Below, in pieces: positions 7,557 through 14,289 of a DNA stretch of 64,000 nt. Within the stretch, counting starts at the first letter, position 1; every line of letters starts with the position of its first letter. The position numbers and the translations under genes are program-made. The notes under the pieces are model-generated. The model was not told where the DNA came from. It saw only the letters and a list, made by a program, of their open reading frames with translations, and did not search any database. This DNA comes from Vagococcus hydrophili (GTDB lineage: Bacteria; Bacillota; Bacilli; Lactobacillales; Vagococcaceae): positions 1,302,001-1,366,000 of the forward strand of contig NZ_CP049887.1 of NCBI RefSeq assembly GCF_011304195.1, given 5' to 3'.

Positions 7557-8366
7557 ATGATTACACATATATTTTCAGATTTAGACGGGACATTATTAAA
7601 CGAGACGGGGGACGTTACAGAAACCAACGCTGCTATGATTATTAATAGTGGTATTCCTTTTAGCTTAGTTTCAGCAAGAACCCCAAATGACATGGCGCCC
7701 ATTGTTGAGAAACTGCAATTAAACTCGCCTCAGGTGGCTTTTAATGGTGGTTTGATTTACCGTAATGAATCAGGGAAACGGGTGATTATTTCAGAAGAAT
7801 TTATTGAGTGGGAGATGGCTCAAAAGATCATCACCTTGATTCAGACTTACTATCCAAGTTTGAGTTTTAGTTTCTATGACGATGATAACTGGTATACGTG
7901 TAAGATCGATGAAGGAATCAAAAGAGAAGAAAGTATTGGTAGTCAAATCCCACAAGTTGTAGAAAGAGAAGTCTTTTTTAGCCAAGACCCACGTAAATTA
8001 TTTAAAATTATGTTGTGGATTTTTGATGCTGAGGTGATGGAAGAGGTCAAAGAGTTTTTTGCTAAATTAGAAATAGAAGAATTAGCTTTTACCCAGTCTA
8101 GTCCGTATACTTTAGAAATCACGAATATCAAGGCGCAAAAGTCTAAAGGGATTGATTATATTCTGTCTCATTATGATTTAGATAAGGAGCATGTGGCGGC
8201 TTTTGGAGATGGGCATAATGACATTTCCATGTTAGAAAAAGTGGGGCATCCTGTGGTCATGGAAAATGCCAGTGATGAAGTCAAAGCTTACGGTCGCTAT
8301 ATTACTAAAACCAATTTAGAAGACGGCGTGGGGTACGGCATTGAAACGTATTTTTTGAAAAAATAG
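7557..8366 (+). CDS. Cof-type HAD-IIB sugar phosphatase
   Basis: This 269-residue HAD hydrolase has motif I as FSDLDGTLLN (two nucleophile/acid Asp residues), motif II as LVSARTP, a Lys in the cap-adjacent region, and motif III as AAFGDGHNDISML. The large alpha/beta cap in the middle is typical of Cof/YidA proteins, which dephosphorylate sugar phosphates and cofactors. The frame could open earlier at GTG 7530, but ATG 7557 has an ideal GAGGAG ribosome binding site. The LacI-type regulator that follows within 14 bases points to a role in sugar-phosphate turnover under local control. Confidence 0.9.
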   Translation: MITHIFSDLDGTLLNETGDVTETNAAMIINSGIPFSLVSARTPNDMAPIVEKLQLNSPQVAFNGGLIYRNESGKRVIISEEFIEWEMAQKIITLIQTYYPSLSFSFYDDDNWYTCKIDEGIKREESIGSQIPQVVEREVFFSQDPRKLFKIMLWIFDAEVMEEVKEFFAKLEIEELAFTQSSPYTLEITNIKAQKSKGIDYILSHYDLDKEHVAAFGDGHNDISMLEKVGHPVVMENASDEVKAYGRYITKTNLEDGVGYGIETYFLKK

Positions 8367-8379
8367 AGGAGTGACGTGA

Positions 8380-9336
8380 GTGGCAAACATACATGATATT
8401 GCGAAGAAAAGTGGCTATTCAGCAGCAACCGTTTCTAGGGTCTTGAATCAGCGTAAGCATGTGTCAAAAGAAGCCCAAGAAAAAATTAAAGCAGCCATTA
8501 AAGAGCTGGACTATGTGCCAAGTGAAATCGCTCGAGATTTAAGTCGAGGGAAAACTTTAAATATTGGGATTGTTTTACCACACACCAAGCATCCTTTTTT
8601 TACAGAAATTTTGCGAGGAGCCATCGATGCCTCTTTTCAAACGGACTATCATTTGGTTATTCTGCCCTCTGCTTACGACAAGGAAAGAGAGCTGGCTTAT
8701 TTAGAGCAGTTAAGAAGGAATGCCTATGACGGCTTGATTTTCACCTCCCGTGGCTTGTCACTTGAAACCTTAGTCAGTTACACAAAATATTCTCCCATCG
8801 TGTGCTGTGAAGACCCTGGAGAAGTTGAAATTTCAGCAGTGTATTCTGAGAGAAACATCGCCTATGAAGCAGGTATGAGATGGTTAAAGGAAAAGAACTA
8901 TCAGAAAATTGGTTTTTTCTTTAGTCGGGAAGCTAAAATAAGCGCCACAAGTCGTGAAACAGTTAAAGCTTATCAAAAAGTGTATGGACAAGAATTGACA
9001 GAACAGTGGATTAAAACTGGCATTGCCACTTATGAAGAAGGCTATCAAGCAGCGAAAGAATGGCATGAGTCAGGGGTGGAAATCGAAGCCATATTTTCTA
9101 ATGGAGATGATGTGGTAGCTGGTGCTAGACAATTTTATCTTGATTACAAATTATCAGTGCCATTTTTAGTGGGACAAGAGATGCAGTTAAGTAGCCAATT
9201 ACTTAATATTTCAACTATAGACAATCGATTTGCTGAAATAGGTAAGAAAGCTTTTGAATTAATTTTAGACAGCTCGAGAGTGGAAAAAATCGGGATACCT
9301 TCAAGGTTTGTTGTGAGGGAAGATAATAAGTCATAG
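8380..9336 (+). CDS. LacI-family transcriptional regulator
   Basis: The 318-residue protein begins with a classical LacI helix-turn-helix (IHDIAKKSGYSAATVSRVLNQ) and hinge helix (YVPSEIARDLSRG), followed by a periplasmic-binding-protein-like ligand domain (NIGIVLPHTKHPFFTEILRG). GTG is the start, with GAGGAG upstream. Members bind a sugar or sugar-phosphate effector and repress nearby catabolic genes. It is the last gene of a run with two phosphatases, so it may regulate those genes. A long palindromic repeat follows the stop codon and probably ends the transcript. Confidence 0.9.
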   Translation: MANIHDIAKKSGYSAATVSRVLNQRKHVSKEAQEKIKAAIKELDYVPSEIARDLSRGKTLNIGIVLPHTKHPFFTEILRGAIDASFQTDYHLVILPSAYDKERELAYLEQLRRNAYDGLIFTSRGLSLETLVSYTKYSPIVCCEDPGEVEISAVYSERNIAYEAGMRWLKEKNYQKIGFFFSREAKISATSRETVKAYQKVYGQELTEQWIKTGIATYEEGYQAAKEWHESGVEIEAIFSNGDDVVAGARQFYLDYKLSVPFLVGQEMQLSSQLLNISTIDNRFAEIGKKAFELILDSSRVEKIGIPSRFVVREDNKS

Positions 9337-9340
9337 AGGC

Positions 9341-9446
9341 TGTGACAGAAGTGTTCAACTTCAAGAAATAAGAAGGAAATCACGAAAAATGCTTTTCAAA
9401 TTTTTGTGATTTTCGGCTTATTTCCAAAGAAGCTACTTCTGTGACG
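9341..9446. repeat. Long nested palindrome after the LacI gene
   Basis: Three successive arms pair: GTGACAGAAGT with ACTTCTGTGAC (one mismatch), GAAATAAG with CTTATTTC, and AAATCACGAAAAA with TTTTTGTGATTTT, making one imperfect hairpin of about 105 bases. The right half (TTATTTCCAAAGAAGCTACT) is nearly repeated at 53587-53606. This looks like a dispersed palindromic repeat that may double as a terminator. Confidence 0.6.
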
Positions 9447-9549
9447 CCGTTTAGAGTGCAACTTAATTATATCTTATTTTTCCTTAAAAACTAACCGATA
9501 GTATAAATAATGAGGTATATTTATATTGAAAAGTTGGAAGGGAGTTTTG

Positions 9550-9990
9550 ATGAAATTAAACAAAAGAATGAAAAGGCAAATGATTGCAGTAACTATTTTA
9601 CTAATTATGCACCTAATATGTGGATGGTTACTAGAGGATGTTAATATTATCTTTAATCCTAATTATGGTTTAATTATTTGGATAACAGTGTTGAGTATTC
9701 CAATTATCTCGTCGATTTTAATGGTTTTAACTCATGATTATTTTAAGCCGAAAGTGAAAGGTGTGGTGTCTGTTTATCTAGCCCCTATTATTTTCTTTGT
9801 GTGTGGTTTAATCCTGTATTTATTATCAATCAAGGGGATAAAAGATGTTGAAAAAATAAATTTTCTAGTAGATTCTTATTTTATTATGTGGGTTCTTAGC
9901 TTTTTGATGGTTGGTGTAGGATTTATGGGAGTAATCGGTGTAACATTACGAGAAATTGTAAGAAAAATAGTAGAGAAGATGAAAAATTAA
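9550..9990 (+). CDS. Four-TM membrane protein, unknown function
   Basis: The ATG at 9550 follows a strong GGAAGGGAG ribosome binding site and gives 146 residues. After a basic N terminus (KLNKRMKRQ) there are four hydrophobic segments, roughly residues 11-29, 40-60, 75-95 and 115-135, and a basic C terminus (REIVRKIVEKMKN). No family motif is apparent. It stands alone, preceded by the palindrome behind the LacI gene. Its stop codon adjoins a tandem palindromic repeat that separates it from the convergent minus-strand membrane protein genes. Confidence 0.65.
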   Translation: MKLNKRMKRQMIAVTILLIMHLICGWLLEDVNIIFNPNYGLIIWITVLSIPIISSILMVLTHDYFKPKVKGVVSVYLAPIIFFVCGLILYLLSIKGIKDVEKINFLVDSYFIMWVLSFLMVGVGFMGVIGVTLREIVRKIVEKMKN

Positions 9991-10215
9991 AAAGGCGTTT
10001 AGCTCCTGCGGCAACTTCGCAAATATTAATCAATCCGAAAAACATGGATTGTTTAATATTCACTCCAGTTGCTTGGAGCTAGACGCCTTTTCATCACGCT
10101 TATGTAGTCCGTATTCAAAAGGCAGCTCCTGCGGCAACTTCGCAAATATTAATCAATCCGAAAAACATGGATTGTTTAATATTCACTCCAGTTGCTTGGA
10201 GCTAGACGCCTTTTT
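9990..10215. repeat. Tandem doublet of a 90-100 bp palindrome (locus 1)
   Basis: Unit 1 (9990-10091) and unit 2 (10117-10215) are nearly identical. Each folds as an outer stem (AGCTCC with GGAGCT, flanked by GGC/GCC), a middle stem (GCAACT with AGTTGC) and an inner stem (AATATTAATCAATCC with GGATTGTTTAATATT) capped by loop GAAAAACAT. Unit 2 lacks the GTTT found in the left arm of unit 1. T-tracts on the right and A-tracts on the left let it serve as a bidirectional terminator between convergent genes. A second doublet of the family is at 63348-63560. Confidence 0.85.
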
Positions 10216-10222
10216 CATCACT

Positions 10223-10576
10223 CTATACGCCATATCTTTTTTTCTTAATCAAATAAACAACGGCTAGGACGAAGCAATCGAAGAAGAAGCTATCGATGTG
10301 TGGTTTTGGTACGTTTCCTCCAGCAATACCTAGGCGATTGCCGGTAGTAATTAGTAGTGGCCAATCAATATCAAAAAGATTGATATTAAGTTGGATAAAA
10401 TGTACTAGTAGAATAATCAAAAAACTAAGTGCGAAAGATTCATAAACTGCTTTTTTTTGGAGTTCATCATAACGATGTAAAATCAGTAACATAATAAATA
10501 AGCGAACAACAGAATACAGAGCAAAAATGGTAACACCAAACTGTAAAAAAGCTAATAAATAATACCCAATCATCAT
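10223..10576 (-). CDS. Three-TM membrane protein, paralogue of next gene
   Basis: This 117-residue protein has hydrophobic segments at about residues 5-33, 46-64 and 95-110. A conserved cytosolic-type loop RYDELQKKAVYESFA lies between the first two. The protein upstream in the same operon shares this loop and the C-terminal FVLAVVYLIKKKRYG, so the pair arose by tandem duplication. Small membrane proteins encoded beside a short Xre regulator are frequent in Firmicutes (DUF2178/DUF3796-type partners), and this arrangement matches. No biochemical role is established. The ribosome binding site is GGAGGT. Confidence 0.7.
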   Translation of the reverse strand: MMIGYYLLAFLQFGVTIFALYSVVRLFIMLLILHRYDELQKKAVYESFALSFLIILLVHFIQLNINLFDIDWPLLITTGNRLGIAGGNVPKPHIDSFFFDCFVLAVVYLIKKKRYGV

Positions 10577-10600
10577 CTCTACACCTCCAAATGTGTGTGA

Positions 10601-10948
10601 TTAAATCCCATAACGTTTTTTCTTAATAAAATAAACAATGGCTAAAACAAAGCTATCAAAGAAAAAGCTATTAATATGAAGTGGTGGACTGCCAATAATG
10701 ATGCCTGGTACCGTACCAGGACCAACAATCAGCGGTAAGTTAATCTCGAAAACGTTGATCGTCAGTTGGATGAGATGAACAACAAGAATAATCAAGAAAG
10801 TAATAGCAAATGATTCATAAACAGCCTTTTTCTGAAGTTCATCGTAACGATCCATTAAAATCAACGTTAGAAATAAGCGACCAACAGAATAAATCGAGAA
10901 GACACCAATTAATATAAGTGAAAACATGAGCAAAACATTCCAAATCAT
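10601..10948 (-). CDS. Three-TM membrane protein, partner of Xre regulator
   Basis: The 115-residue protein is a clear paralogue of the gene downstream: both have the loop RYDELQKKAVYESFA, a following FLIILVVHLIQL segment and the ending IKKKRYG. It begins four bases after the stop of the Xre gene, so the three genes form one operon. The variable stretch between the second and third membrane segments (NVFEINLPLIVGPGTVPG) is the main difference from the paralogue. The function is unknown; the context suggests a membrane protein whose amount or activity is set by the Xre regulator. Confidence 0.7.
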   Translation of the reverse strand: MIWNVLLMFSLILIGVFSIYSVGRLFLTLILMDRYDELQKKAVYESFAITFLIILVVHLIQLTINVFEINLPLIVGPGTVPGIIIGSPPLHINSFFFDSFVLAIVYFIKKKRYGI

Positions 10949-10951
10949 TTC

Positions 10952-11164
10952 CTACACCTCCGAATTTAATTCAAAAATCTCTTCCACACTAAGTTCAAAA
11001 TAGCTAGCAATTTTAAGTGAGAGCTCTAAACTGGGATTGTACTTCATTTTTTCAATGGCAGTCATGGTTTGTCTTGAAACCCTCAAACTATCTGCCATTT
11101 CATTTTGTTTAATCCCACGAGTTTCTCGAATGTCTTTAATTTGATTTTTTACGGTAATAGTCAT
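10952..11164 (-). CDS. Short Xre-family regulator
   Basis: The whole 70-residue protein is a Cro/CI helix-turn-helix (IKDIRETRGIKQNEMADSLR, recognition helix SRQTMTAIE, then YNPSLELSLKIASYFELSVEEIF). This belongs to the compact YozG/immunity-repressor-like type that regulates adjacent small membrane proteins. The ribosome binding site is AGGAGG. Two near-identical 16-bp palindromes in the upstream region (11188-11203 and 11232-11247) fit operators for this dimeric protein, and the likely promoter lies between them, so autorepression of the three-gene operon is probable. Confidence 0.85.
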   Translation of the reverse strand: MTITVKNQIKDIRETRGIKQNEMADSLRVSRQTMTAIEKMKYNPSLELSLKIASYFELSVEEIFELNSEV

Positions 11165-11187
11165 TGTTAGCCTCCTTTTTACTATGA

Positions 11188-11247
11188 GTAAAGATATCTT
11201 TACGTATAGTGTAATTCTTTTTGTACAGAAAGTAAAGTTATCTTTAC
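11188..11247 (-). promoter_or_regulatory. Two operator palindromes around the Xre operon promoter
   Basis: GTAAAGATATCTTTAC at 11188-11203 is a perfect palindrome, and GTAAAGTTATCTTTAC at 11232-11247 differs from it by one base. On the minus strand TTTACT (-35, inside the upstream palindrome) and TACACT (-10) are spaced 17 bases, so the palindromes cover the -35 box and the region just after the -10 box. The starts are 44 bases apart, about four helical turns. Operator function is inferred. Confidence 0.65.
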
Positions 11248-11269
11248 TTATATTTTGTGGACTCGAATA

Positions 11270-11315
11270 ATGTCACAAGTTTTTTTGTGACAATCAACGA
11301 AATAAGAGTTATAAT
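11270..11315 (+). promoter_or_regulatory. Promoter and operator of the Xre/ImmA operon
   Basis: The inverted repeat TGTCACAA-N6-TTGTGACA precedes a promoter whose -35 box GTGACA (11287-11292) is part of the right arm; a 17-base spacer leads to TATAAT at 11310-11315. Binding of a repressor here would block the promoter. The predicted transcription start is very close to the ribosome binding site, implying a very short leader. Confidence 0.65.
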
Positions 11316-11333
11316 TAAAAAGAGGTGATAGAC

Positions 11334-11669
11334 TTGGAACGGATAATAATTAATATAAATAAAGCTATTGATAGAAGTGGAGTGACTCATGAAGAGCTTT
11401 CTAAAAAAATGGAACTCTCACGTAGTTATGTGACAATGATTTTAAAAGGTGAACGAAAAATAAATAAGGAATTAGTTGTCTGTTTTTCAGAAGCCTTATC
11501 ATTAAGTGTGGAGGAATTATTTTCTTTTGATTTAGATCAAGAATATGAAGTTAGAACTCGAGGAGAATTTAAAACGAGAGCATCGAAAAATAAATTGGCG
11601 AAATTGAAAGTAAGAATGGACGACTATTTAAGATTGAAAGGTATGTATGAAAATGAATACATTGACTAA
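11334..11669 (+). CDS. Xre-family repressor of the ImmA/IrrE operon
   Basis: The 111-residue protein has an N-terminal Cro/CI domain (AIDRSGVTHEELSKKMELSR, then SYVTMILKGERKINKELV) and a basic C-terminal tail. The open frame includes GTG 11325, but TTG 11334 is better spaced from AGAGG. It overlaps the next gene by 23 bases. In ImmR/ImmA and DdrO/IrrE systems the metallopeptidase cleaves or inactivates such a repressor after a stress signal, and the operator palindrome over the -35 box fits that scheme. The actual target set is unknown. Confidence 0.8.
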   Translation: MERIIININKAIDRSGVTHEELSKKMELSRSYVTMILKGERKINKELVVCFSEALSLSVEELFSFDLDQEYEVRTRGEFKTRASKNKLAKLKVRMDDYLRLKGMYENEYID

Positions 11670-12351
11670 AAAAGATATTCATAACAATGCTAGAAATAGT
11701 GCTATTTTATTTTTAAATGCTATAGGAAGTAAAGATTTTATAGGTCCAACGTTAAGTACTATTTTAGATATCAAGAAAATAATTTTGATTAAAGATGTTA
11801 TTGAAGATCCAGAAGCTGAAGGATTTAGTGCGAAAAAACAAGGAGAAAAATTTTTATTTGTTAACACTAAGTTTAATCAACGACTTCAAAATTTCACCAT
11901 TGCTCATGAACTATTTCATTTAGATGAAATGATAGTCCAACTAGAAGATGATCAGGAAAATGAGCGAGCAGCAGATCATTTTGCAGCAAATATTTTATTA
12001 CCAGAAAATATACTTTTTGATAAGAAGAGAGCTTTAGAAAATTTAGGCTTAAAGGAAATAGAAGTTTTCTTTAAATTAGCTGATTTATCAGAAGTCCCTT
12101 ATGAAACGTTATTTGAAAGATATAAGGAACTGAAAATAAGTGTGATTGTTTTAAAAAGGGAGTTAGAGCTAATGAAGGTTAAAGCTGATAATCCATTTTT
12201 AGGAGAGAAAGAAGAGGGATTTCAGCAGTTACGAAAAACTTATATGATAGATGAAGTGACCCTTGATAAAGCGAATTGTGAGACTGCTTTTGTGAAATTA
12301 GACATGTTAACTAATTATTTTGAAAATACTGGTACAGGACATGGGAAATAA
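11647..12351 (+). CDS. ImmA/IrrE-family metallo-endopeptidase
   Basis: The 234-residue protein has the zinc-binding motif of the family in FTIAHELFHLDE (HExxH), followed by the third acidic ligand region NERAADHFAANILLPE. This is the standard ImmA/IrrE core; the C-terminal 80 residues form a helical extension. Family members cleave or otherwise inactivate a partner Xre repressor and occur in mobile elements, stress responses and toxin-antitoxin-like operons. Here it overlaps both neighbours: the Xre gene upstream and the PIN gene downstream. The frameshift in the PIN gene leaves this protein intact. Confidence 0.88.
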   Translation: MKMNTLTKKDIHNNARNSAILFLNAIGSKDFIGPTLSTILDIKKIILIKDVIEDPEAEGFSAKKQGEKFLFVNTKFNQRLQNFTIAHELFHLDEMIVQLEDDQENERAADHFAANILLPENILFDKKRALENLGLKEIEVFFKLADLSEVPYETLFERYKELKISVIVLKRELELMKVKADNPFLGEKEEGFQQLRKTYMIDEVTLDKANCETAFVKLDMLTNYFENTGTGHGK

Positions 12352-12972
12352 ATTAGCAACCTTTATTGATACGAATATATTACTATATATTTTCACGTAT
12401 CAAAAACAGGATGTCTTTCAATGGATTGATGAATTATATGACACTATCTATGTTCATAAAGATATTTTAGAGGAGTTAAATAGTCAAAAGAGTAAAGAGA
12501 TTATTGAAGAAAAAATAAAGAGTAACTCTAAATGGGTGTTGTTTGACCCAGAAGATGAAAATCGACTAACAGATGATGAGTACACTATCTACTTAGAAAT
12601 ATATAATGAAATACGTAGGCAATTTACGGAGTATAAGGAGCTACGATTACATAAAAATACAACAGATTACGAGATTACGGCGATATAGGAATTTTGGCGG
12701 GATGTTTATTTTTAGAGACAACGATTATTACCTCCCATGATAGTGATTTCAAACAAGTGATTCAGACAAACGATTTGAAAATATCTTTTGGAAAAGAAGA
12801 GATTCCAGATGAAGAAATAGTTATTCATGATTTGCTAGTTTTAGGGAATCAATTGATTCAACAAAAAATTTGTAGAAGAAGTGAGTATCGAAAATTTATC
12901 AAAGCTATTCTTGGAAAAAATAGCTTTGATATTATCGATAGACAATTAGTTGATGAGATGAATGAAAGGTGA
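12341..12972 (+). pseudogene. PIN-domain protein, frameshifted by an 8-bp duplication
   Basis: ATG 12341 opens a protein with the PIN hallmark FIDTNILLYIF and helical VHKDILEEL. The frame breaks at TAG 12686-12688. The tandem 8-mers GATTACGA and GATTACGG (12665-12680) explain this: removing one copy restores the reading TTDYGDIGILAGCLFLET and joins the second open frame, which runs to 12972 with TIITSHDSDFKQV. The downstream acidic residues of a PIN nuclease (DYGDIG, HDSDF) lie after the shift, so the truncated product should lack nuclease activity. It resembles DUF4411-type PIN proteins found behind ImmA/IrrE genes. An assembly error is less likely for an 8-bp repeat than for a homopolymer, but is not excluded. 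Confidence 0.8.
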
Positions 12973-13012
12973 GCGGTATGATGTGAGTCATTTCGCTTCT
13001 TTTTTTCAACTT

Positions 13013-13549
13013 TTACCCTTTAACGTAAGTTCGATACACAATATTGTTGATAACCTTAACGTCTTTCACACGGAGTCCTAAAGGTTCTTTAACGGGTTTA
13101 AATAAAGGAACCCCTTCGCCTAAAATCACAGGAATGGTTGCCAATTGATACTCATCAATCAGATTGGCATCCATAAGAGGTTGCACGATACTCGCACCAC
13201 CTACAACGAAAACATCTCCGCCATCAGTTTCTTTTAAGTTATTAACAATATCAACGACAGATTGATCAGTGAAAATTAGTTTTTCATTCGCTTCACCAGA
13301 ACGAGAGGTTAAAATATAAGATGTACTATCACTATAAGGATAATGATCAGGTGAAAGAACTTGAGTAACTTGATCATAGGTTGTTCTACCTAGAATAACC
13401 GTATCCACATGTTGATAAAAATCTTCATAAGAGGTATCTGTTTCAGAGTTGTCCACATTTGTGGATAACCAATCAATCCCCCCTTTATTATCAGCAATGT
13501 AACCATCTAAACTTGTCGCGATATAAAGAATAATTTTTCTATTTGTCAT
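13013..13549 (-). CDS. RibD C-terminal / dihydrofolate-reductase-like protein
   Basis: The 178-residue protein has the features of the YyaP/YwjB-type reductases: IILYIATSLDGYIAD at the N terminus, GGIDWLS, VILGRTTYDQV and the nucleotide-binding GGDVFVVGGASIVQPLM. Relatives bind NADPH and are often annotated as dihydrofolate reductases, but are not essential folate enzymes; the substrate is unknown. A TetR-family regulator is transcribed divergently 109 bases away, and a palindrome in between probably controls both genes. The stop lies close to the downstream end of the convergent PIN pseudogene. Confidence 0.85.
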   Translation of the reverse strand: MTNRKIILYIATSLDGYIADNKGGIDWLSTNVDNSETDTSYEDFYQHVDTVILGRTTYDQVTQVLSPDHYPYSDSTSYILTSRSGEANEKLIFTDQSVVDIVNNLKETDGGDVFVVGGASIVQPLMDANLIDEYQLATIPVILGEGVPLFKPVKEPLGLRVKDVKVINNIVYRTYVKG

Positions 13550-13578
13550 AAGACACGCTCCTTTTTATTTCTATCTTA

Positions 13579-13625
13579 AGTATACAAGGCTATCCCTTGT
13601 TTGATAAGAGACAAAACTGTATAAT
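13579..13625. promoter_or_regulatory. Divergent promoters with a shared operator
   Basis: The palindrome ACAAGG-N5-CCTTGT (13584-13600) sits between two promoters. For the TetR gene, TTGTTT (13597-13602) and TATAAT (13620-13625) are 17 bases apart. For the reductase gene, TATACT on the minus strand (13579-13584) has TTATCA 17 bases upstream. A regulator on the palindrome would affect both; the TetR protein is the natural candidate. Confidence 0.55.
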
Positions 13626-13658
13626 GTCGCTATAAGAAATGTGAAAAGAGGGTTGAAA

Positions 13659-14198
13659 ATGAAAGAAAAAAGTATGGATATGCGAATTTGGCAATCTTTT
13701 TTTGAAATGATGGTAGATGAAAAATATCAATTTAGCCAAATTCGAGTAAAAGAAATATGTGAGGTAGCAGATATTCACCGTTCCACGTTTTATCGTCACT
13801 TTGAAGATAAATATCAACTTTTAGAGTTTGGCTTATTTGTTCTTTGGAATGACTATTTCGAAATTGATGAACGAGACAAATTTTATACCCCATTTAAAAC
13901 TTCTGTTGATTTTTACGAAAAATCGGAAGCACAGCGTTTAATTAATCGAAATTATTTAGATCAATCCTTTATTGAAACAGTCGACGCTTTTTTCTTGAAA
14001 CAAATGTCAGCTTCATTTGGCGTCATTTTAAAAGAAGATAGTAGAAATGGCTTACCGAACGATCTTTTAACGAGGCACGTTGCAAGCAGCATTCAGATGT
14101 TAGAGGAGTGGGCCTTTCACCAAGAGGAAGAAATAACACCTGATGAGTTAGATAATTACTATAAAATATTAATATTGGATACTTTGGCGTTGAAATAG
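13659..14198 (+). CDS. TetR-family transcriptional regulator
   Basis: The ATG at 13659 follows AGAGGG and gives 179 residues. The N-terminal helix-turn-helix reads RVKEICEVADIHRSTFYRHF, a good TetR match; an earlier in-frame GTG at 13641 is less well placed. The C-terminal half resembles the YfiT/DhaS-type TetR proteins with a helical ligand domain. It most likely represses its own gene and the divergent reductase gene through the palindrome between them. The inducer is not predictable. Confidence 0.85.
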   Translation: MKEKSMDMRIWQSFFEMMVDEKYQFSQIRVKEICEVADIHRSTFYRHFEDKYQLLEFGLFVLWNDYFEIDERDKFYTPFKTSVDFYEKSEAQRLINRNYLDQSFIETVDAFFLKQMSASFGVILKEDSRNGLPNDLLTRHVASSIQMLEEWAFHQEEEITPDELDNYYKILILDTLALK

Positions 14199-14289
14199 CT
14201 TTAATTACTATCTTTTGCGTATTTTTTATCGTAAAATGTAGATATTACTCTGTAAAAAAAATGGAGTTAGAGGAGGTTGTGAATGTTTT

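Noticed and set aside
9990-10215. Possible CRISPR array from two identical 90-base repeats
   Set aside because: There are only two units, each is a long palindrome, the spacer is a conserved linker, and no cas gene is nearby.
10049-10267. Plus-strand open frame of 72 codons with an internal repeat
   Set aside because: It is produced by reading through the two palindrome units; there is no ribosome binding site and it overlaps a minus-strand gene.
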